DNA of 64,000 bases from Bdellovibrionales bacterium Ga0074137 (GTDB lineage: Bacteria > Bdellovibrionota > Bdellovibrionia > Bdellovibrionales > JAMPXM01). A program made the translations under genes and the position numbers. Within the stretch, counting starts at the first letter, position 1, and each line of letters starts with the position of its first letter. The DNA is taken from the NCBI GenBank assembly GCA_001464715.1, contig LNDT01000030.1, positions 186,001 to 250,000 of the forward strand. The letters are read 5' to 3'. This document shows positions 9,063 to 16,787 of this stretch, one piece after another. The notes beneath the pieces are model-generated. The model did not search any database. It was not told where the DNA came from and saw nothing but the letters and a program-made list of their open reading frames with translations.

Positions 9063-9209
9063 GCGCAGGCCGTCGGCCGAAGCGACACCAAGAAAATCTC
9101 GCTGCAAACGTGCAGCGAGCAGCGCAGGCCGGCGGCCGAAGCGACACCAAGAAAATCTCGCTGCAAACGTGCAGCGAGCAGCGCAGGCCGGCGGCAGAAG
9201 CGACACCAA
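9063..9209. repeat. Tandem repeat, 59-bp unit, about 2.5 copies, each full copy with a hairpin
   Basis: Units begin at 9063, 9122 and 9181 with the same 'GCGCAGGCC' start. The first two are full length and almost identical; the third keeps about 29 bp. Each full unit contains a perfect 9-bp stem CTCGCTGCA/TGCAGCGAG with loop AACG (9098-9119 and 9157-9178). The units abut with no unique spacers. Confidence 0.9.
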
Positions 9210-9220
9210 CAGACAAAATA

Positions 9221-9252
9221 AAAAAGCCGACCACGCGGGTCGGCTCTTTTAT
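9221..9252 (-). terminator. Rho-independent terminator following the truncated tRNA-Leu copy
   Basis: AGCCGACC (9225-9232) pairs perfectly with GGTCGGCT (9238-9245), with A-rich sequence on one side and T-rich on the other, so on the minus strand it ends in a T-tract. It closely resembles the terminator after the intact tRNA at 9431-9469, as if tRNA and terminator had been duplicated together. Confidence 0.7.
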
Positions 9253-9254
9253 TT

Positions 9255-9275
9255 TGGTACCCGGGACAGGACTTG
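9255..9275 (-). repeat. 21-bp direct copy of the tRNA-Leu 3' end (att-like)
   Basis: Bases 9255-9275 are identical to 9480-9500, the 3' end of tRNA-Leu (second half of the T arm, acceptor 3' strand, CCA). Identity ends at once on both sides. The two copies are direct repeats enclosing 204 bp, the geometry left by site-specific integration at a tRNA 3' end or by partial deletion of a duplicated tRNA. Confidence 0.8.
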
Positions 9276-9416
9276 GTCTTTCGTTCGCGCCCGTCCGGGG
9301 CGCTCGCTGCAGACCGCCCCGCCGACTTGTCAGCGCATCGTGCGCTGCCACTTTGCGTTTGATGCTCCTATCGGTCGCATCCAACGCAAAGACGTCGGCT
9401 CCCTTCAAGTCCTGTC
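9265..9416 (-). ncRNA. Candidate structured RNA built on the tRNA-Leu 3' end copy
   Basis: Nested inverted repeats can be read directly: closing stem GACAGGACTTG (9265-9275) / CAAGTCCTGTC (9406-9416); hairpin GGGGCG/CGCCCC (9297-9320); GCCGAC (9321-9326) with GTCGGC (9394-9399) enclosing hairpins CAGCGCA/TGCGCTG (9331-9347) and CTTTGCGTT/AACGCAAAG (9351-9391). On the minus strand this ends in tRNA-like ...CCA followed by its own terminator. Expression is not shown; it may be only a degenerate element. Confidence 0.35.
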
Positions 9417-9430
9417 ATAGACACGAAAGA

Positions 9431-9469
9431 AATAAAAAAACCGACCACTGCGGGCCGGTTTTTTTATTT
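9431..9469 (-). terminator. Terminator of tRNA-Leu
   Basis: CCGACC (9441-9446) pairs with GGGCCGG (9452-9458; a G-U wobble in the minus-strand RNA), flanked by a 7-base A-run and a 7-base T-run. It lies about 20 bp after the tRNA 3' end. Confidence 0.7.
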
Positions 9470-9479
9470 CTGACTGATG

Positions 9480-9565
9480 TGGTACCCGGGACAGGACTTG
9501 AACCTGCACTACCTTTCGGAACGTGGACCTGAACCACGCGTGTCTACCAGTTCCACCACCCGGGC
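9480..9565 (-). tRNA. tRNA-Leu(CAG)
   Basis: The 86-nt minus-strand sequence folds as a class II tRNA. The acceptor GCCCGGG pairs with CCCGGGT (G1-U72 wobble), the D arm contains 'AACTGGTAGA', and the anticodon stem CGTGG/CCACG encloses loop TTCAGGT with anticodon CAG. A 14-nt variable arm, T arm GCAGG-TTCAAGT-CCTGT and an encoded CCA follow. The long variable arm, D loop and CAG anticodon give leucine, reading CUG codons. Confidence 0.96.
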
Positions 9566-9700
9566 ACGGACGCGGAAATGCTCAAAAGAGCGAAACTACG
9601 CTTAGCCAAAACGCGACGCCCAGTCATCTACAGAATTACATCGGGTCCAAAGCCCGTTTGCCGTTGGATTTCGGCCTTTGGCAATGTTACTTTTGATCCC

Positions 9701-12673
9701 ATGGCAAGAGGCCGCGGTTCGGATCGAGATTCAGGGCGACGAGTATCAGGAGGTTCAGCATCAGGTGCTGGAGGAGATTCGCGTTCAGATTCGCGATCGG
9801 ATGGCTCGAAAGCAGGAAGTGGTCGCAGCAAAAGCGACACGAGTATAAAAAATGGGCGCAGTCTTCGCGATGTGCTCGATGGTGGGGGAGCCGCAAAGTC
9901 GCGCTTTTCACCACCAAGTCGAATCGAATCTCGAGGCGATTCGGGGAGCGAAGCGTCAAAGCCCGCTCGCCGGTCCGTTCAATATCAGGCGGTCATGAGT
10001 TTTCGACCGCCGCCGGAAGGTTCGCCTTCAAGCCCTGTGGCTCGCGATGCCGCCATTCCAAAAAGTAGAATTCCATCCAGCGTGCGACCCGTGATGCGTC
10101 CTCCGGTCGACACATCGGTGCCCTCGATGCCGGTCTCAGGATCGATTTCGGGAGCCACTGCGGCGCCCGAACCACAAAAGTTTTATGACCGATCTCCTTT
10201 TGAAAAATCCGGGACGTCTCAACAATCGAAAGAGTCGCGTGCAGGTGAAACTGTTGATCCGGGTTGGCCTCGTGCGCGCGCCATCGGTACGGGAAATGTT
10301 CCAGTTTCAGGCCCGCAAAAAGCAGCGACACCTCCGGGCCGAGCCTCGAAGGACGCTCGCCGCGATGGAAATAAGCTTTACGTCACGGGAACTATCAAAC
10401 GTCATCCCGATGGTTTTGGTTTTTTAATTCCTGAAGATGCTTCGTTGCCAGATATCTACATCTCTCGGCAGTACATGTCGGGAGTGATGACCAATGATCG
10501 TGTCGAAGCTGAAGTCTTCCGCGCGCGTCCCATGGACCGCGGTTCGTCAGGCTCCGAGCGCATGTTTGGTGAAGTGAAGCGAGTGATTTCTAGAGCTCAC
10601 GCAAGAATCGTCGGTAAATTTCTTCCGGTGGATCGCCGTTACGGAGTGATCCAGGACGACGGTCGCGGTTGGGGAATGGATCTTCGCATCGCTACGGAAG
10701 ATTCAAAAGGCGCCCAAGAGGGCGACTGGGTCGCGATTGAAATTACGGACTATGCATCGAACGACAAACCTCTTTCAGGCCGCGTGATTGCTGTCATTGG
10801 CGATGTGGAAGATCCACTCAACGATGTCATTCGTGTGATCCATGAAAAAGGAATTCCCAACGAATTTTCTTTTCCTACTCAGCGCGAAGCCGGGGCGCTT
10901 GCGACCGAAGTGTCGGCTGCGGACCGCGTTGGGCGCGAGGATTTACGTTCGACCGCCTTGATCACTATCGATGGAGCCACGGCGCGCGATTTTGATGACG
11001 CCGTCTTTGTCGAGAATACGACGCAAGGGTTTCGAGTCTTGGTCGCCATTGCCGATGTTTCACACTACGTAAAGCCGACCAGTGCGATCGACGAAGACGC
11101 CTATTCGCGCGGGACCAGCACGTACTTTCCAAATTTCGTCGTACCCATGTTGCCTGAGGAACTCTCAAACGAGCTCTGCAGTCTTAAGCCCGAAGTGGAC
11201 CGCTTGTGTTTCGTCTGCGAGATGAAGCTCGATTTTCAAGGAGCGATCCAAGACTATCGATTCTTTGAAGGCGTGATGAATTCCAAAGCGCGTGTCACAT
11301 ACGGCGAAGCGCAAGAAGTTATCGACGGTGAACCAAGCGCTAAGCTCGCTGCGGTGGATGGCGTCTGCGAAAACATTCTTCGCTGTGCGGATCTCGCTAA
11401 GATTCTCATGGCGAAACGATTCCGCGAGGGATCGCTCGAGCTTGAAATCCCTGAAACTCAGGTCGTTGTCGATTCCAGCGGCGAAACTATCGATGTGGTC
11501 CGCGCAACTCGTCTGTTCGCGCACCGTTTGATTGAAGAGCTGATGCTTCTTACAAATATCGCGACCGCGCGATTTTTCACCGACAATCGTATTCACGGAA
11601 TTTATCGCATTCACGAAGAGCCAAATGAAGACAACATCAAGGCCGTCGAAAAAATGCTGTGGAATCTTCTTGGTCCCGGCAAAGGAAAGATCGGCCACGG
11701 GCAGGGGCTTCAGAAAAAACTTACGAAAGCACTTCAGGCCGCCAACGCAATTCCGGGCGGACAGATCTTGAGTGTTTTGACGTTGCGGGCGATGAATCAA
11801 GCGAAATACAGCTCGGACAATATCGGTCACTTTGGTCTTGGGTTTACGCACTACTCGCACTTCACGTCGCCGATTCGGCGCTACCCTGATTTGATCGCGC
11901 ATCGCTTGATTAAAGCTGTGCTTTATCCGCGCTACCGCAATCAGGGCATGGAGATCGAAGAGATCACGTCAGCAGCGACGCACTTGTCGGCCTGCGAGCA
12001 GCGATCGGTGAAAGCCGAACGCTCTGTCATCGCGATTAAAAAAGCTCGATTCATCCGCCGCTATCTTGGCGAAACGCTGGAGGGGTCAATCACGTCGGTC
12101 GCGAAGTTTGGAATCTTTGTGACACTTCGAGAATTCGAAGTCGACGGTCTGGTTAAACTCGAGTCGCTGGGCCCTGACCGCTGGGTCTTTGATGATCAAA
12201 ATATGCGGCTTTATGGCCGCCGCACGGGACGAGTCTTTAAGCTGGGCGATGCACTGAGTGTAACGGTGGCAAAGGTCGACGTAAATGTTGGTAAGATTGA
12301 TTTCACGATCGAGGACGAAGATGCGCAGGTGGAAGAAGCGCTTGTCGTTCTTGGTGATGATGAAATGGATGTCGAAGAATTAGCCGTGGCTGCGGAAGAA
12401 CTTGTTTCGAGCGGTCGAAAATCCAATCGTCGTCCCGACTCTAAGAGCTCCGACCGCTCCAGCAAGAAGAAGTCAGGCCGAGGACGCGCTGCGAAGGGCG
12501 CCGAGCGCCATGCAGCCTCTGCGACGGATCGTCGCGTCGGTGACCGCAGGGCGCCACCGGCGGTCCCGTCTCCTATAGTTCCTGTAAAAGGTGGGCCGTC
12601 GAAATCTGGCGGTAAAAAACCGGGCGGGCCGGCTGGGAAAAATAAATCCAATGGTCGTCGAGGTCGCAAGTGA
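9701..12673 (+). CDS. rnr: Ribonuclease R (3'-5' exoribonuclease) with long disordered tails
   Basis: An RNase II/R family exonuclease that degrades structured RNA in the cytosol. From ATG 9701 it has 990 residues against about 810 in E. coli. About 220 residues of Ser/Arg/Gly/Pro-rich low complexity come first, then a cold-shock OB domain from residue ~225 ('GTIKRHPDGFGFLIPED'). The RNB domain has its Mg-binding Asp cluster at Asp424, Asp430, Asp432 and Asp433 in 'TIDGATARDFDDAVF', and an S1 domain lies at ~790-875 ('GSITSVAKFGIFVTL'). A basic Lys/Arg/Ser-rich tail ends the protein. An in-frame ATG at 9578 lies 13 bp from the divergent tRNA and would overlap its promoter, so 9701 is preferred, although neither start has a clear Shine-Dalgarno. 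Confidence 0.93.
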   Translation: MARGRGSDRDSGRRVSGGSASGAGGDSRSDSRSDGSKAGSGRSKSDTSIKNGRSLRDVLDGGGAAKSRFSPPSRIESRGDSGSEASKPARRSVQYQAVMSFRPPPEGSPSSPVARDAAIPKSRIPSSVRPVMRPPVDTSVPSMPVSGSISGATAAPEPQKFYDRSPFEKSGTSQQSKESRAGETVDPGWPRARAIGTGNVPVSGPQKAATPPGRASKDARRDGNKLYVTGTIKRHPDGFGFLIPEDASLPDIYISRQYMSGVMTNDRVEAEVFRARPMDRGSSGSERMFGEVKRVISRAHARIVGKFLPVDRRYGVIQDDGRGWGMDLRIATEDSKGAQEGDWVAIEITDYASNDKPLSGRVIAVIGDVEDPLNDVIRVIHEKGIPNEFSFPTQREAGALATEVSAADRVGREDLRSTALITIDGATARDFDDAVFVENTTQGFRVLVAIADVSHYVKPTSAIDEDAYSRGTSTYFPNFVVPMLPEELSNELCSLKPEVDRLCFVCEMKLDFQGAIQDYRFFEGVMNSKARVTYGEAQEVIDGEPSAKLAAVDGVCENILRCADLAKILMAKRFREGSLELEIPETQVVVDSSGETIDVVRATRLFAHRLIEELMLLTNIATARFFTDNRIHGIYRIHEEPNEDNIKAVEKMLWNLLGPGKGKIGHGQGLQKKLTKALQAANAIPGGQILSVLTLRAMNQAKYSSDNIGHFGLGFTHYSHFTSPIRRYPDLIAHRLIKAVLYPRYRNQGMEIEEITSAATHLSACEQRSVKAERSVIAIKKARFIRRYLGETLEGSITSVAKFGIFVTLREFEVDGLVKLESLGPDRWVFDDQNMRLYGRRTGRVFKLGDALSVTVAKVDVNVGKIDFTIEDEDAQVEEALVVLGDDEMDVEELAVAAEELVSSGRKSNRRPDSKSSDRSSKKKSGRGRAAKGAERHAASATDRRVGDRRAPPAVPSPIVPVKGGPSKSGGKKPGGPAGKNKSNGRRGRK

Positions 12674-14370
12674 CCGTTTCGCGTCGAAACACACGACGGG
12701 GACGTCGTGGCGGATCGGCGCTTCGAAACGCGGCAAGGCTTCGCACCATTGCGAGCGTCTTTGCTCGTTATGGTTTTCAAAACATCGCAGAACGAATTCG
12801 CTTGGGGCGCTTTCTCGTCGAGAGGCTTAGCGGTATTGATGCGGATCAATACACGCCCGCCGAACGCCTTCGTATGGCCTTTGAAGAGTTGGGTCCTACA
12901 TTTGTAAAACTGGGTCAGCTTTTGGCGACGCGACCCGATCTGATACCTGAAGAATTTGTCGAAGAGTTTAAGCGTCTCCATGACCGGGTCGGAGCGTTGC
13001 CGTTTGAGCAAATGCGGTCGACGCTGGAGCATCAGTACGGCAGAAATCTGGATGATGTTTTTAGTGAGATAGATACGAATCCGATCGGTGCCGCTAGCAT
13101 CGCTCAGGTTTATCGAGCTGTTTTGAAAAGCTCAGCGGGCGCCGTCGGCGGGGCGAAGGTTGTCGTCAAGGTTCAGCGACCGGGCATTCTTGAAGTAATT
13201 AAAAATGACGTCGGCGTTCTCTATTTTTTGGCCGAGCGTTTGGCGGCATTTGTTCCTGAAGCCGCGGTCTTTAATCCTGTTGGCATCGTCGATGAGTTTT
13301 TTAAAACTCTGGAACTTGAGACGAACTTTATCGTCGAGGCCAATAACATCAAACGTTTTCAACAAAATTTTCGGGACGATCCGACAGTCAAAATTCCGCA
13401 TGTGTATCTTGAGCATTCAGGACAGAAAGTTCTTGTTCTTGAAGCTCTCGAGGGAATTGCGCTGTCGCAGCCGGCGGCACTTCAACAAGAAGGTCTCAAC
13501 CGCGACGAAGTGATGCGTGCCGGAGTTCGCTGCTACTTTCGCCAAGTTTTTCTTCATGGACTTTTTCATGGCGATCTTCACGCGGGTAATCTGTTTGTCA
13601 TGCCGGACAGCAGTGTGGGCCTCATCGATTTTGGAATCGTTGGCCGACTCAATCAACGCGTTCGCGACGCAATTGCAAATATGTTCGTGGCACTTTACAC
13701 AGAAGATTACGAACGTTTGGCCTACGAGTACGTGGATCTTGCTCCTTTTAACGAAGCCATCGACATCGATGACTTCGCGCGGGACCTTCAGGATCTTTTG
13801 GCGCCGCACTTTGGCCTCAACCTTAAGAGCGTCAACTTGGGACGACTTCTTATGTCGACCACTGTCGTGGCCGCGAAACATCGGCTTGTTCTACCCAGCG
13901 AGCTGATGTTGTTTTTCAAGTCGATTGTCACGGTCGAAGGGATGGGGCGTATCATCCGTTCAGACTTCGATCTGCTTCCGCATGCGCTTGAGTTTACCGA
14001 CGAGCTTGTTCGCGGAAAAGTAGATCCCCAGCGCATGAAAGAAGATGCGATGGGCTTCGGGCGAGACTCGGCCATGCTGGTTCGAACTCTTCCGCGCCAG
14101 TTGCGCCAGTTCGTAAGGCGCGTGAATCATCCAGACTTCGCCTTTCGCTTGAGCTTGGTTGAACTTGAAGAAGTTAAGAAGTCGCTTGAGAGTTCATCGA
14201 ACCTCATGTTCCTGGGTTTGGTGATCGCAGGTCTTATGATTTCTGGGAGCGCCACGATGTTTATTGATCGTGGTGCATTGATCTTTGGTATCCCGCTGCT
14301 GTCGGCGATTTTTTACGGCCTCGCGGGTGCTTTGGGCTTGGCCGCATTTCGCAATTACATCAAGAAATAA
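12670..14370 (+). CDS. ubiB: UbiB/AarF (ABC1/ADCK) family atypical kinase
   Basis: A 566-residue protein-kinase-like ATPase that supports isoprenoid quinone biosynthesis. The GTG start overlaps the RNase R stop by 4 bp (GTGA), indicating coupling. Family motifs: the KxGQ segment 'FVKLGQLLATRPDLIPEEF', the Ala-rich loop 'AASIAQVY', 'VVKVQRPG' with the nucleotide-binding Lys, 'FHGDLHAGNLF' and the metal-binding 'LIDFG'. Two hydrophobic C-terminal segments (~515-560) anchor it to the membrane. The men genes at 52-60 kb make menaquinone the likely quinone, so a role in menaquinone metabolism is inferred; the exact reaction is unknown. Confidence 0.9.
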   Translation: MTVSRRNTRRGRRGGSALRNAARLRTIASVFARYGFQNIAERIRLGRFLVERLSGIDADQYTPAERLRMAFEELGPTFVKLGQLLATRPDLIPEEFVEEFKRLHDRVGALPFEQMRSTLEHQYGRNLDDVFSEIDTNPIGAASIAQVYRAVLKSSAGAVGGAKVVVKVQRPGILEVIKNDVGVLYFLAERLAAFVPEAAVFNPVGIVDEFFKTLELETNFIVEANNIKRFQQNFRDDPTVKIPHVYLEHSGQKVLVLEALEGIALSQPAALQQEGLNRDEVMRAGVRCYFRQVFLHGLFHGDLHAGNLFVMPDSSVGLIDFGIVGRLNQRVRDAIANMFVALYTEDYERLAYEYVDLAPFNEAIDIDDFARDLQDLLAPHFGLNLKSVNLGRLLMSTTVVAAKHRLVLPSELMLFFKSIVTVEGMGRIIRSDFDLLPHALEFTDELVRGKVDPQRMKEDAMGFGRDSAMLVRTLPRQLRQFVRRVNHPDFAFRLSLVELEEVKKSLESSSNLMFLGLVIAGLMISGSATMFIDRGALIFGIPLLSAIFYGLAGALGLAAFRNYIKK

Positions 14371-14384
14371 GCGGAGCGCCCGGC

Positions 14385-15251
14385 TCAAGTATTTGCACGC
14401 TCTCGTTTTTGGAGCCGAAACACAAATCTTGTCTCGGACGACGTTTCATCAAGGCTCAATTCGCCCCCGTGCTCGTTTACAATTTTGGCTGAGATGCTGA
14501 GTCCAATTCCAGTTCCTTGGCCGACCGGCTTTGTCGTGAAAAACGGCTGCATAATCTTCTTTCGTAGTTCCGTTGAAATCCCTGAACCGCTGTCGGTGAC
14601 CGAAAACTCCACTTCGTCCGTGTGGTCCGTGACGTTGATTCGGACCCACTTTTCGTCAGACAACATCGCCGCATAATGAGCATTGGAAAGGAGATTGAGA
14701 AGAACTTGTGAAATCTGGATGGGATGACAGAAGAGTCGGACACCATCGGCGGATAATAAAATGTCTGAGATCGAAACCTCGAGTCGTACATCGCCCTTAA
14801 ATTTTTCACGGCAGATGTCTATCGTCGTATCGATAAGTGTCGGTACGCTCGCGTCGACCTTCGGCTCCGTTTCCTCATTTCTCGCAAAGTTTTTTACTGA
14901 ATTAACGGTTCGGGCCATCCGAAGGCATATTCTCTCGATCTGCTGGCCGATTGCTTTGATTTGCTGCCTCGGATCTTGCTCCTGATCAGCAATATCGACT
15001 AGCTGTCCGGCCCGAGCCATTATTGCTGCCAGCGGATTATTGATCTCGTGAGCAATGCCACTCGCCAGTTCGCCCAAAGCCGCCATTTTAAAAAAGGCGA
15101 TTGTATTCAACTTATGCTGTTCCAGCTGATCTTCAGCGAGTCGGCGCAGCCGTTGGATCCTGTGGATTTCAATTCTTTCAGCAACTTGGCAAGAGAGGAA
15201 AATAAGAGCCTGTATCTGCTGAGTAGTTAAGCTGCGCACCTCTCTATCCAT
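14385..15251 (-). CDS. Sensor histidine kinase, C-terminal part (frameshifted from the GAF part at 15280)
   Basis: A 288-residue piece with a HisKA dimerisation segment (phospho-acceptor His in 'GELASGIAHEINNPLAAIM') and an HATPase_c domain (N box 'LLNLLSNAHYA', G boxes 'VTDSGSGIS' and 'GQGTGIGLSI'). No response regulator gene is adjacent. The frame stays open upstream of the ATG and encodes the end of a GAF domain; joining it to the ORF at 15280-15597 needs one fewer base in a run of seven A (15303-15309, T on the coding strand). The intact gene would run 15597 to 14385. It may be a recent pseudogene, a slippage-expressed gene or a sequencing error. Confidence 0.8.
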   Translation of the reverse strand: MDREVRSLTTQQIQALIFLSCQVAERIEIHRIQRLRRLAEDQLEQHKLNTIAFFKMAALGELASGIAHEINNPLAAIMARAGQLVDIADQEQDPRQQIKAIGQQIERICLRMARTVNSVKNFARNEETEPKVDASVPTLIDTTIDICREKFKGDVRLEVSISDILLSADGVRLFCHPIQISQVLLNLLSNAHYAAMLSDEKWVRINVTDHTDEVEFSVTDSGSGISTELRKKIMQPFFTTKPVGQGTGIGLSISAKIVNEHGGELSLDETSSETRFVFRLQKRERANT

Positions 15252-15279
15252 GACAGAGAAGGTTCCGACAATCTCATCG

Positions 15280-15597
15280 TCAATTGTATAGGCGATGCCC
15301 GCAAAAAAATCGGAATGCTTGCGGGCCTGAAACGAAACTGAGGTTTCGAAACCGTTCGTCGTCCAAAAGATCTTCCACGATCAAAGGCTTCAAAGGGCAT
15401 CGTATATTTTGAAAAAAAACTGTGTCGAATGTCGTTCGTGGGAATTCAAAACCGGTTTCTTGCTGGATGCGGTCGCGATATTCATCGGCGATGGTAATGA
15501 CCGCCAGGGGAGCCCTACAGGCTTCTCGGGCCGCCGTGACTATGTCTTCGAAGGTCTCAGATTGGGAGGGTTGAGTTGAGAGAAATTCCATAGACAA
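15280..15597 (-). CDS. GAF domain fragment, N-terminal part of the frameshifted histidine kinase
   Basis: A 105-residue ORF starting with ATG. It matches the opening two-thirds of a GAF sensor domain as found in GAF-HisKA kinases ('APLAVITIADEYRDRIQQ', 'PLIVEDLLDDERFRNLSFV'). The frame is lost at 'FRFFCGHRLYN', just after the T7 tract at 15303-15309. With one T removed the next residues become 'FRFFAGIAYTIDDEIVGTF', the expected GAF continuation, leading directly into the kinase ORF at 14385-15251. As written, this fragment alone should not signal. Confidence 0.75.
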   Translation of the reverse strand: MSMEFLSTQPSQSETFEDIVTAAREACRAPLAVITIADEYRDRIQQETGFEFPRTTFDTVFFQNIRCPLKPLIVEDLLDDERFRNLSFVSGPQAFRFFCGHRLYN

Positions 15598-15656
15598 ATT
15601 CCTTTGATCTCATGGGGTCGCTGGGCGTCCTCAATTGAGACAATTCGCAACATACC

Positions 15657-15685
15657 TTGAACAAAATCAAATAAATATATACTAT
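15657..15685 (+). promoter_or_regulatory. Candidate sigma70-type promoter for the XRE regulator
   Basis: TTGAAC (15657-15662) is followed after 15 bp by TATACT (15678-15683), or after 17 bp by TACTAT (15680-15685), in an AT-rich stretch unlike its surroundings. It lies about 130 bp upstream of the regulator start, between divergent genes. Confidence 0.4.
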
Positions 15686-15817
15686 TTATCCCAAAGAAGG
15701 CACGGAGGATAGCTAATTCAGGGCTTCGGGGCTACGAAGGACCTTGACTTGGGCAAGCTAGAGAGCATATCGTGCGGCGCAACAAGTACGAGTTTCAAAT
15801 ACTTTCCGGAGGGTATC

Positions 15818-16099
15818 GTGGCGGTAACTTCAAAATTAAGCCCATTGTCACAGTTGTTGAGAGAACGGCGAATAGGCAACGGGCGCACTCAGCTTGAGAC
15901 AGCGCGCGCCCTCGGCCACTCGACAGCTCAGTATGTCTCTAATTTTGAGCGCGGACTCTGCGAGCCTTCAATCGAGACCGCAGTTAAGCTCTGTGAGTTT
16001 CTGGGTATTTCCAAGCGCGAGTTGTACGATTTAATGATTTTGGCTTACGAAAACGAAGTCGGTGCCAAAATTTTTAAGTCCCGCTCTCGAAAGGCCTAA
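15818..16099 (+). CDS. XRE-family HTH transcriptional regulator
   Basis: A 93-residue DNA-binding protein from GTG 15818, chosen because GGAGGG (15808-15813) lies just upstream; a TTG at 15749 would add 23 residues without a ribosome site. The five-helix XRE fold is visible: 'LSQLLRERRIGNGRTQLETARALGHSTAQYVSNFERG' contains the helix-turn-helix, followed by 'SIETAVKLCEFLGISKRELYDL'. The C-terminus is basic. It sits 22 bp before an unknown gene and opposite a diiron-protein/acyltransferase pair, so it may regulate that locus. Confidence 0.85.
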   Translation: MAVTSKLSPLSQLLRERRIGNGRTQLETARALGHSTAQYVSNFERGLCEPSIETAVKLCEFLGISKRELYDLMILAYENEVGAKIFKSRSRKA

Positions 16100-16121
16100 C
16101 GGATATACGCAGGAGTGGTCT

Positions 16122-16787
16122 GTGAATTCTAATGTCGAATTCGATAATATCGATTCCGTCGTCAAATGTATGCAAGAGATCATCGGCGATCTTGCGATGG
16201 TGGGCCGACCATACGGACTTTTTCAAAAAGAAAATGGCGAAGGAGTTTTCAGCGAGTTAAGAAGCATCTCCTCGGACGCTCGCAACGAGTTCTTATCGCG
16301 GCTTGAGCTCTTTCGAGACATATGCCAAGCTTCTGCAAACAACCAGTTTCGACTCCGCGATGACTTGCGTCTTGTATGGTGTGCCATCTCCCGCTTGGGC
16401 GTTAGGCCTCCCAGTGATCTCTTTGACTTTATGTCGTCTGGTGATTCGATTGAGATCTACGATGCTTCGGGCCGCCAGGTTTTTCGCAACTTCGAATTCT
16501 GCAACTTGACGACCTACAGCCTCTCCGAACTCTTGTTGTTTCCTTGGACAGATCTGTATGACCGAAATCCTTTTATCTCCGAGCAGATTTCCAACGAAGT
16601 TTCGAAACTCTTCAGTCAGAAAACCGTGGCTCGAGATCTAAATATCGATGAGCACGTTGGCGTCGAAAAAATGAGTGGTTCGGGGCGCAAGTTTTCGGTG
16701 AAAATGAAATACTTCGCACCGCTCATGGATTCCCACCAGCAAGTCAGCTACTTGCTGGCAGGGTCATCGATTTCTCGAATTAATTAG
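16122..16787 (+). CDS. Protein of unknown function downstream of XRE regulator
   Basis: I do not recognise this 221-residue protein. GTG 16122 is chosen because AGGAG (16111-16115) is spaced 6 bases before it and this avoids overlap with the upstream gene. No signal peptide or membrane segment is seen. The C-terminal half has alternating strands and helices ('SIEIYDASGRQVFRNFEF', 'YFAPLMDSHQQVSYLLAG') compatible with a PAS- or GAF-like ligand-binding fold, but that is only a guess. It is probably co-transcribed with the XRE gene, and its 3' end overlaps the convergent diiron-protein gene by 8 bp. Confidence 0.65.
   Translation: MNSNVEFDNIDSVVKCMQEIIGDLAMVGRPYGLFQKENGEGVFSELRSISSDARNEFLSRLELFRDICQASANNQFRLRDDLRLVWCAISRLGVRPPSDLFDFMSSGDSIEIYDASGRQVFRNFEFCNLTTYSLSELLLFPWTDLYDRNPFISEQISNEVSKLFSQKTVARDLNIDEHVGVEKMSGSGRKFSVKMKYFAPLMDSHQQVSYLLAGSSISRIN

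Larger units (their letters stand above)
8788..9479. other. Repeat- and structure-rich intergenic region next to tRNA-Leu
   Basis: No protein gene is supported here. The left part (8788-9062) holds the upstream region of the exported-protein gene. The rest contains 59-bp tandem units (9063-9209), a terminator hairpin (9225-9250), a 21-bp copy of the tRNA-Leu 3' end (9255-9275), a nest of hairpins closed by an 11-bp stem (9265-9416), and the tRNA terminator (9431-9469). ORFs crossing the area are repeats read in frame, with no ribosome binding sites. Confidence 0.7.

Noticed and set aside
9063-9209. CRISPR-like repeats
   Set aside because: The 59-bp units abut directly with no unique spacers, there are fewer than three full copies, and no cas genes are nearby.
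9276-9479. tmRNA or complete second tRNA
   Set aside because: The 3' end and CCA resemble a tRNA, but no matching 5' acceptor strand, D arm or tag reading frame can be found.
8930-9532. 200-residue + strand ORF across the repeats
   Set aside because: It reads repeat units and tRNA antisense, has no ribosome binding site and repeats the same residues; it is not a gene.
11165-11902. 245-residue minus-strand ORF opposite RNase R
   Set aside because: It lies wholly within the RNB domain coding region; no domain or ribosome site supports it.
12211-13032. 273-residue minus-strand ORF opposite RNase R and ubiB
   Set aside because: It is antisense to two well supported genes, rich in Ser, Arg and Pro from codon reversal, with no start signal.
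15749-15817. Longer start (TTG 15749) for the XRE regulator
   Set aside because: The extra 23 residues have no ribosome site and do not fit the family, whereas GTG 15818 has GGAGGG upstream.
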